Shown here piece after piece: positions 32,263 through 36,653 of a stretch of 36,653 nt of DNA. Source of the stretch: Oscillospiraceae bacterium (GTDB taxonomy: Bacteria > Bacillota > Clostridia > Oscillospirales > Oscillospiraceae); the NCBI GenBank assembly GCA_902795345.1, contig CADBKO010000027.1:1-36653 (forward strand), given 5' to 3'. A model generated the notes under the pieces. It made no database searches, was not told the DNA's origin, and saw only the letters and a list, made by a program, of their open reading frames with translations. The position numbers and the translations under genes are program-made. Positions within the stretch are counted from its first letter, which is position 1, and each line of letters begins with the position of its first letter.

Positions 32263-34078
32263 CGGCGGAGGCCACAACTCCGCTGCGAAGGCCCTGCAGG
32301 AAGCGGCGGAACAACGGGGAGATGCCTGCCGCATAGAGGACTGTATGGCCTATCTCTCCCCCAGACTGTCGCGCTTCGCTGCGTGGCTTCATTCCTTCGT
32401 CTACCGCCATGCTCCCAAGGCCTTTTCCATCGCCTACCGTTACACGGAGAAGCACAGCGCCATGTTCCAGCGGGGCCGTCCGGTACGCCGGGTGATCGGA
32501 ATCGGGAAAAAGCGCCTTGCGCAGGCTGTCCGGGACGGGGGATATGATCTGGTGCTTTGCTGCCATGTGTTCGCGGGGATGATGCTGGCGGATGCCGTGG
32601 AAAAGTATGCCCTCCCATGCAAAACAGCTCTGATAGAGACGGATTACACGGCCTCGCCCGGCTCTGAATTCTGCGGGGATCTCCTGCACTTTGTCCCCAC
32701 CGAATCGGTGAAGGAAGCCCTGATCAGACGAGGCGTTCCGGCAGGCAAAATCACGGTCAGCGGGATTCCGGTGCGGCAGAGCTTTTACGGGGAAATCTCC
32801 CGGCAGGAGGCCAAAGCACGGCTTGGCATTTCCGGGGAGCAGATGCATCTGCTCATCATGTGCGGAAGCATGGGCTGCGGCCCGATAGAATCGGTGCTGG
32901 AGGAGCTGAAAGAACCTGCGAAGGGTCCGCCCACCGTCAGCGTCGTATGCGGCAACAATTCGAGACTGTATCGACGGCTTTCCGAAAGGTATCGGGCAAA
33001 TGATTCGATCCGCGTTTACGGGCAGTGTGAGGATATCCCCCTCCTGATGGACAGCGCCGAGCTTTATCTCACCAAGCCCGGCGGTCTCAGCGTTACCGAG
33101 GCGGCCGCCAAAGGACTTCCCATGGTACTTGTTGACCTGGTTGCCGGGTGCGAGGCCCACAATCTCAGCCTTTTCACTTCATCCCGGGGCGCTGTTTCCG
33201 GAGAGACCGCTTCGGAGCTGGCCAGGCTCTGCCTCTCCCTTTTGGCGGACCCAGATAAACGGGAACGGATGTCCGGGTCGCTGAAACGCCTGGTTCAAAT
33301 TAGATCTGCGGAGGCGGTTCTCGCTGAAATGTCCGCCTTGCCGATCCCTGCCAGGTTGCCGACCAACGCGGAATACTGCACCGGGGGAAGTGACTGCCAT
33401 GCAGGAATCGGAGCAGACTCGGCGGACCGAAGGCTGCTGCTTTTCTGGCCTGCCTATTTCCTCAGCTTTTTCCTGCTGGAGCTTTCCTCTAAGGGGCGGG
33501 ATCTTCACCTGGTACACTGTGCCCTGGACGACCGGATCCCCTTCTGCGAGTGGTTTATTATTCCCTATTGTCTCTGGCATGTCCTGATTGCAGTCATGGT
33601 GATCTATACCCTGCTTCGGGAAGCCAAGACCTTCCGGCAGCTCATGCGGTATTTCATATCCTCTTACTGCATAACGCTGATGGTCTACATGCTCTGGCCT
33701 ACCTGTCAGGAATTGCGGCCTGCCGTCTTTCCGAGGGAAAACGCGCTGACATGGGCAGTTTCTCTCATTTATCGCTTCGATACGCCCACCAATGTCTGCC
33801 CCTCTTTGCACATCGTTGGGGCCCTGGGTCTGTGGTTTGCTTCGAGAGAGCTTCCGCGGTTTTCCGCACCGGGTTGGAAAGCGGCCTGGAGCGTCACCGT
33901 GCTGCTGATCTGCCTGTCCACGGTATTTTTAAAGCAGCATTCCCTGGTGGACGTTGCAGCGGCGCTGCCGGTGAGCTTTCTGTGCCGTCGGTTCAGTTTC
34001 CGATTTAGATCCGGGGAAGCGAGCGGCAGGCGGACAAAGACAACAGGCACAAGGCTTAAACGGAAGGAAATGACATGA
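32234..34078 (+). CDS. MGDG-synthase/GT28-like glycosyltransferase fused to a PAP2/Ipt-like domain
   Basis: A 614-residue fusion. Residues 1-375 resemble processive diacylglycerol glycosyltransferases: N-terminal NSNNGGGHNSAAKAL, MGDG-synthase region, and a GT28 end with LTKPGGLSVTEAAAKGLP (UDP-sugar binding). Residues about 410-600 are membrane segments with PAP2-type motifs CPSLH (about 522) and KQHSLVDVAAALP (about 567-579), as in phosphatidic acid phosphatases and inositol-phosphotransferase-like enzymes. It may dephosphorylate a lipid and then glycosylate it, but that order is inference. ATG at 32234 has GGAAGGAG. Confidence 0.87.
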   Translation: MNVLILNSNNGGGHNSAAKALQEAAEQRGDACRIEDCMAYLSPRLSRFAAWLHSFVYRHAPKAFSIAYRYTEKHSAMFQRGRPVRRVIGIGKKRLAQAVRDGGYDLVLCCHVFAGMMLADAVEKYALPCKTALIETDYTASPGSEFCGDLLHFVPTESVKEALIRRGVPAGKITVSGIPVRQSFYGEISRQEAKARLGISGEQMHLLIMCGSMGCGPIESVLEELKEPAKGPPTVSVVCGNNSRLYRRLSERYRANDSIRVYGQCEDIPLLMDSAELYLTKPGGLSVTEAAAKGLPMVLVDLVAGCEAHNLSLFTSSRGAVSGETASELARLCLSLLADPDKRERMSGSLKRLVQIRSAEAVLAEMSALPIPARLPTNAEYCTGGSDCHAGIGADSADRRLLLFWPAYFLSFFLLELSSKGRDLHLVHCALDDRIPFCEWFIIPYCLWHVLIAVMVIYTLLREAKTFRQLMRYFISSYCITLMVYMLWPTCQELRPAVFPRENALTWAVSLIYRFDTPTNVCPSLHIVGALGLWFASRELPRFSAPGWKAAWSVTVLLICLSTVFLKQHSLVDVAAALPVSFLCRRFSFRFRSGEASGRRTKTTGTRLKRKEMT

Positions 34079-34497
34079 AAAAATGGATGCTGGCCCTCAA
34101 AGAGCGGAAAAAGAGATTTATGCTGGGGCGTTACGGAAATGATGAGCTGTCGCTGACCATGTCACGGGGAGGACTGCTTTTGCTGATTCTCTCGCTTCTC
34201 CCGCCGCTTCGTTTTCTTTTGGCTCTTGCCTTTCTCCTGGCAGCGCTGTCCTGCGCACGCAGCCTCTCCAGAAACCTGGAGGCCAGGCAGACAGAATTGA
34301 CCCATTATTTGAAAGCGGAGGACCGGGTACTGCAAAGCCCTCGGCTCCTCCGAAGCAAATGGAGAGATCGCAGGACGCACCGATACTACCGATGCCCTGT
34401 GTGCAAGACCGTGGTCCGCATACGAAGGCCTGCACGGGGCGTCAGAATCAAGGTGCGCTGTCCGAACTGCGGATATTCCTTTGAAAAACGGGAATAA
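34075..34497 (+). CDS. Small membrane protein with C-terminal zinc ribbon
   Basis: A 140-residue protein with one or two membrane segments (about 33-62) and a C-terminal zinc ribbon CPVC...CPNC (about 107-132). It overlaps the previous gene by ATGA, so it is translated in a coupled way with the lipid glycosyltransferase fusion. The function is not known; a membrane-tethered partner of the lipid enzymes is possible. Confidence 0.75.
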   Translation: MKKWMLALKERKKRFMLGRYGNDELSLTMSRGGLLLLILSLLPPLRFLLALAFLLAALSCARSLSRNLEARQTELTHYLKAEDRVLQSPRLLRSKWRDRRTHRYYRCPVCKTVVRIRRPARGVRIKVRCPNCGYSFEKRE

Positions 34498-34538
34498 GCG
34501 GTATCCAAGCAGCTGCGGACCGCTTTTGGGGTGAGAAA

Positions 34539-35285
34539 ATGAGCTTGTTTCTGAAGCTGGCGTTTTTGTTTTTCATCGGCTCTGTCTCCGGCTGGGTGAT
34601 GGAGCTGCTTTTCCGACGTTTTTTTTCCTCTTCTAACCCAGAGCGCAAATGGATCAATCCCGGCTTTTGCACCGGTCCATACCTGCCCCTGTACGGCAAT
34701 GGCCTGTGCGTGATGTTTCTGATTGCGGGCATGGAAGAACGACAGTTCGTTGCAGATTCTGTGTGGAGCAAAGTACTTCTGCTCCTCCTTATGTCGGCTG
34801 CCATGACCGCCATCGAGTATGTGGTTGGAGTCATCAGCCTGAAGGTGACAAGTGTTCGCCTGTGGGATTATTCCTATGAATGGGGAAATATCCAGGGAAT
34901 TATCTGCCCGAAATTTTCACTGGCGTGGACAGTTCTTGGCGTCATTTACTATTTTTTGATTCACCCCTATATTCTGGGGGCTCTTTCCTGGCTCTCCCAG
35001 AACCTGGCCTTCTCCTTTGTGATCGGCCTGTTTTTTGGTTTCCTGATCGTTGACGTTGTTCAGTCGGCGCACCTTGTTTCCCGGCTGAAACAATTTGCAG
35101 AGGAAAACAATGTGATCGTCCGTTATGAAGCGGTCAAGGCGGGGATTCGGCGGCGGTATGAGCATACGAGACAGAAGTACCGTTTCTTCCGCCCCTTCCA
35201 GACGGATATTCCCCTGACGGTACATCTGAATGGGTTGAAGGCTTCCTTTGAACAGAGAAAGCGCCGCAGGAAGCTAAAGGACTAA
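34539..35285 (+). CDS. CmpB/'putative ABC transporter permease' family membrane protein
   Basis: A 248-residue polytopic membrane protein with about five hydrophobic segments in its first 170 residues and a basic cytoplasmic tail. The motifs GSVSGWVMELLFRRF, NPGFCTGPYLPLYG and LWDYS are those of the PF06541-type family, named after an ABC permease although no ATPase is adjacent. Its true function is unclear. GGGGTGAG precedes the ATG. It is the last gene of the plus-strand lipid cluster. Confidence 0.82.
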   Translation: MSLFLKLAFLFFIGSVSGWVMELLFRRFFSSSNPERKWINPGFCTGPYLPLYGNGLCVMFLIAGMEERQFVADSVWSKVLLLLLMSAAMTAIEYVVGVISLKVTSVRLWDYSYEWGNIQGIICPKFSLAWTVLGVIYYFLIHPYILGALSWLSQNLAFSFVIGLFFGFLIVDVVQSAHLVSRLKQFAEENNVIVRYEAVKAGIRRRYEHTRQKYRFFRPFQTDIPLTVHLNGLKASFEQRKRRRKLKD

Positions 35286-35302
35286 CCCGTTTGACCCGGC
35301 AA

Positions 35303-35413
35303 AATCCCAATCCTGAAGAAAGTACGAATTTGATTACGCATATCGGTACAGTCCTCGGTTCTCACACGGGTCCCGGCGCGATCGCGTTTTACTTTTTGGA
35401 CAGAGAACGGTAA
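35303..35413 (+). pseudogene. C-terminal remnant of a DegV-family protein
   Basis: The frame reads STNLITHIGTVLGSHTGPG and then AIAFYFLDRER before TAA (35411-35413). The IG..LGSHTGPGAIAFYF motif is the characteristic end of DegV fatty-acid-binding proteins. No start or upstream body is present; sequence before it comes straight from the stop of the previous gene. Sequence up to 35530 shows no gene. Confidence 0.65.
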
Positions 35414-35544
35414 GCACATCCTTGCAGCTGCTGTCACGCAGTTTCGGGAAGAAATCCGGAAGCTGCTTTTGGCAAAAAACTGCCGATCCGGAATGATACG
35501 ATTAAAAGCAAGAAGGCTGTTTTGAAGTGGGAAGGAGCTGTGAA

Positions 35545-36216
35545 ATGGATGATTTGAAGAAAAGTCCGCCGAGAGTGGAGAGCCAGCTTCGCCACGGCAT
35601 TCTGGAAATGCCGGAGGCGATATACAGCGCTTCCGGCATTGTCGTCAACGGAAGAAGGCTGAAGTCCTTCGTATTCACCACAGATCTGGCCATCATCCGC
35701 AACTGCGATGCGGACGCCGTCTTCGCCGTCTATCCCTTTACTCCCCAGCAGGCCATCAGCGACGCCATCATCAAGGGCGCTTATGTTCCGGTCTTTGCAG
35801 GTGTAGGGGGCGGCACCACCAAAGGGCTCAGGACCGTGGGCCTGGCAAAAGACGTGGAGAGCCAGGGGGCCATGGGGGTCATCCTGAACGCCCCTATCAC
35901 CAATCTGAACCTCCTGGCTGTGTCATCCGCTGTGGATATCCCCGTCATCATCACCGTGGTCAGCGACACCACTGATATCGCCGCCCGGCTGGAGGCAGGC
36001 GCCTCCATTCTCAATGTGGCGGGTGGGCCGGAAACCCCGAAGATCGTGCGGAAGATCCGGGAGAGGTATCCTGACGTTCCCATTATTGCCACCGGCGGAA
36101 GCGAGAATGAAAAGATCCGGGCCACCATTGAGGCCGGTGCCAACGCCATCACCTACACGCCTCCCACCACAGCTGAGTTGTTCAAGGATCTCATGGCAAA
36201 ATACCGGGAAATGTAG
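35545..36216 (+). CDS. TIM-barrel protein of unknown function
   Basis: A 223-residue (β/α)8-like protein. Glycine-rich turns fit a phosphate-binding barrel: VFAGVGGGTTKGLRT, ILNVAGGPETPKIV and IIATGGSENEKIRATIEAGANA. The closest resemblance I recognise is clostridial proteins annotated as 'hydrolase' with an IMPDH/NMO-like barrel, so the reaction is not known. ATG at 35545 follows GGAAGGAG and gives a sensible N-terminus. It is a single gene between a DegV remnant and the dispersed repeat. Confidence 0.75.
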   Translation: MDDLKKSPPRVESQLRHGILEMPEAIYSASGIVVNGRRLKSFVFTTDLAIIRNCDADAVFAVYPFTPQQAISDAIIKGAYVPVFAGVGGGTTKGLRTVGLAKDVESQGAMGVILNAPITNLNLLAVSSAVDIPVIITVVSDTTDIAARLEAGASILNVAGGPETPKIVRKIRERYPDVPIIATGGSENEKIRATIEAGANAITYTPPTTAELFKDLMAKYREM

Positions 36217-36330
36217 GACGATAAGGCAATACTCACAGGGCTCCCGGCAAAGAAAAAGGGAAAATGTAGTGAAAAGGGCCTCTGGCAGGTGGATGGGCGA
36301 AAGGATATATTCCTCCGCATGAAGGGTGAC

Positions 36331-36391
36331 CCTCCGCCGCATGGTGGGGAATATATCAAGAAAACGAAGTCAAGAAGATAAAGCCCTCCGC
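36331..36391 (+). repeat. 61-nt dispersed repeat, copy 2
   Basis: 59 of 61 positions match copy 1 at 21586-21646; the two differences are A/G and C/T. Its start forms a small hairpin (CCGCC/GGTGG). Just upstream (36303-36321) an imperfect inverted copy of the GGAATATATC part can pair with it. Its end is the left arm of a terminator. Confidence 0.9.
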
Positions 36392-36425
36392 GTGATCCGA
36401 GACGGGATCATCGCGGAGGGCTTTT
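36383..36425 (+). terminator. Strong intrinsic terminator joined to repeat copy 2
   Basis: GCCCTCCGCG (36383-36392) pairs with CGCGGAGGGC (36412-36421), extended inward by TGATCC/GGATCA with a bulged T at 36411; TTTT follows. It ends the transcript from the TIM-barrel gene. Confidence 0.8.
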
Positions 36426-36472
36426 CTCTTGCCTGGGGCGTGGGATCAGATCACCGGAAACGGCGCGGCAAA

Positions 36473-36653
36473 TCAGTCTGCTCCCTTCTTCCCGCTGAGC
36501 TTTGCCGTGGGCTTCACGTTGACGTCCGGGCTGATCTCACCCTCAATCTTACCATGCTGCGCCTCAAACTCCCGGATGTTCTCCCGGACCAGAACCAGAA
36601 TATGACTGTTCACCGAGCGGCCCTCGTAGTCCGCAATGAAACCGATCTTATCC
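36473..36653 (-). CDS. Arc-like ribbon-helix-helix protein, C-terminal part
   Basis: Sixty codons of an open frame run off the right edge and end with TGA at 36473-36475. The fragment starts DKIGFIADYEGRSVNSHILV and continues REFEAQHGKIE, as in clostridial Arc-type DNA-binding proteins, where ADYEGRSVN is the helix-helix part. The N-terminal strand, which would contact DNA, lies outside the window. It is convergent with the TIM-barrel gene. Confidence 0.65.
   Translation of the reverse strand, partial: DKIGFIADYEGRSVNSHILVLVRENIREFEAQHGKIEGEISPDVNVKPTAKLSGKKGAD

Noticed and set aside
1..36653. CRISPR array
   Set aside because: No regularly spaced direct repeats were seen anywhere in the window.

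Overview
The window looks like a GC-rich, Gram-positive anaerobe of the class Clostridia (Oscillospirales-like). The signs are strong AGGAGG ribosome binding sites, S-layer homology (SLH) cell-wall anchors, no outer-membrane genes, and gene contents typical of that group. Species cannot be told from the sequence.

Left flank (1-5537): the 3' part of guaA; an AT-richer Nudix hydrolase behind a gene fragment; two adjacent Gfo/Idh/MocA oxidoreductases with a tiny coupled leader ORF; and a NifS/CsdB-type cysteine desulfurase or selenocysteine lyase transcribed leftward from its own promoter.

Selenium island (4362-17960): divergent to the desulfurase runs yedE (selenium/sulfur transporter), a TusA-like carrier, a DUF3343 protein, selD, selC (tRNA-Sec, anticodon UCA), selB, and two large secreted paralogues. 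selA is convergent. The main result is that the second paralogue is one selenoprotein gene, 12864-16409. It reads through an in-frame UGA at 13347-13349, which is followed at the right distance by a bacterial SECIS hairpin. A stop-at-UGA reading would split it into two false genes. The product has a signal peptide, a UGSC-like N-terminal domain with a U-x-x-C motif, a 'DGLP' domain, a fibronectin III domain and SLH repeats, so it should be a selenoprotein displayed on the cell surface. The upstream paralogue has Cys at the Sec site and no SLH repeats. The island therefore holds selenium uptake, selenophosphate synthesis, tRNA-Sec, its charging enzyme, its elongation factor and a client protein.

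Decayed middle (17960-21760): an orphan promoter and terminator leader; remnants of a PEP/pyruvate-binding gene and an MFS transporter; a small unknown gene; a patatin-like phospholipase; the 3' half of a tRNA-Thr gene (attachment-site-like); and a HipA-like kinase pseudogene.

Right side (21764-36653): a MacB-type ABC exporter divergent from an OmpR/HK two-component pair; a 169-bp MITE whose end forms the stop codon of ftsH; then a membrane-lipid neighbourhood (CDP-alcohol phosphotransferase fused to a VTT domain, CrtO-like acyltransferase, glycosyltransferase fused to a PAP2 domain, zinc-ribbon membrane protein, CmpB-like membrane protein). It closes with a DegV remnant, a TIM-barrel protein, a second copy of a 61-nt dispersed repeat leading into a terminator, and the 3' end of an Arc-like repressor gene.
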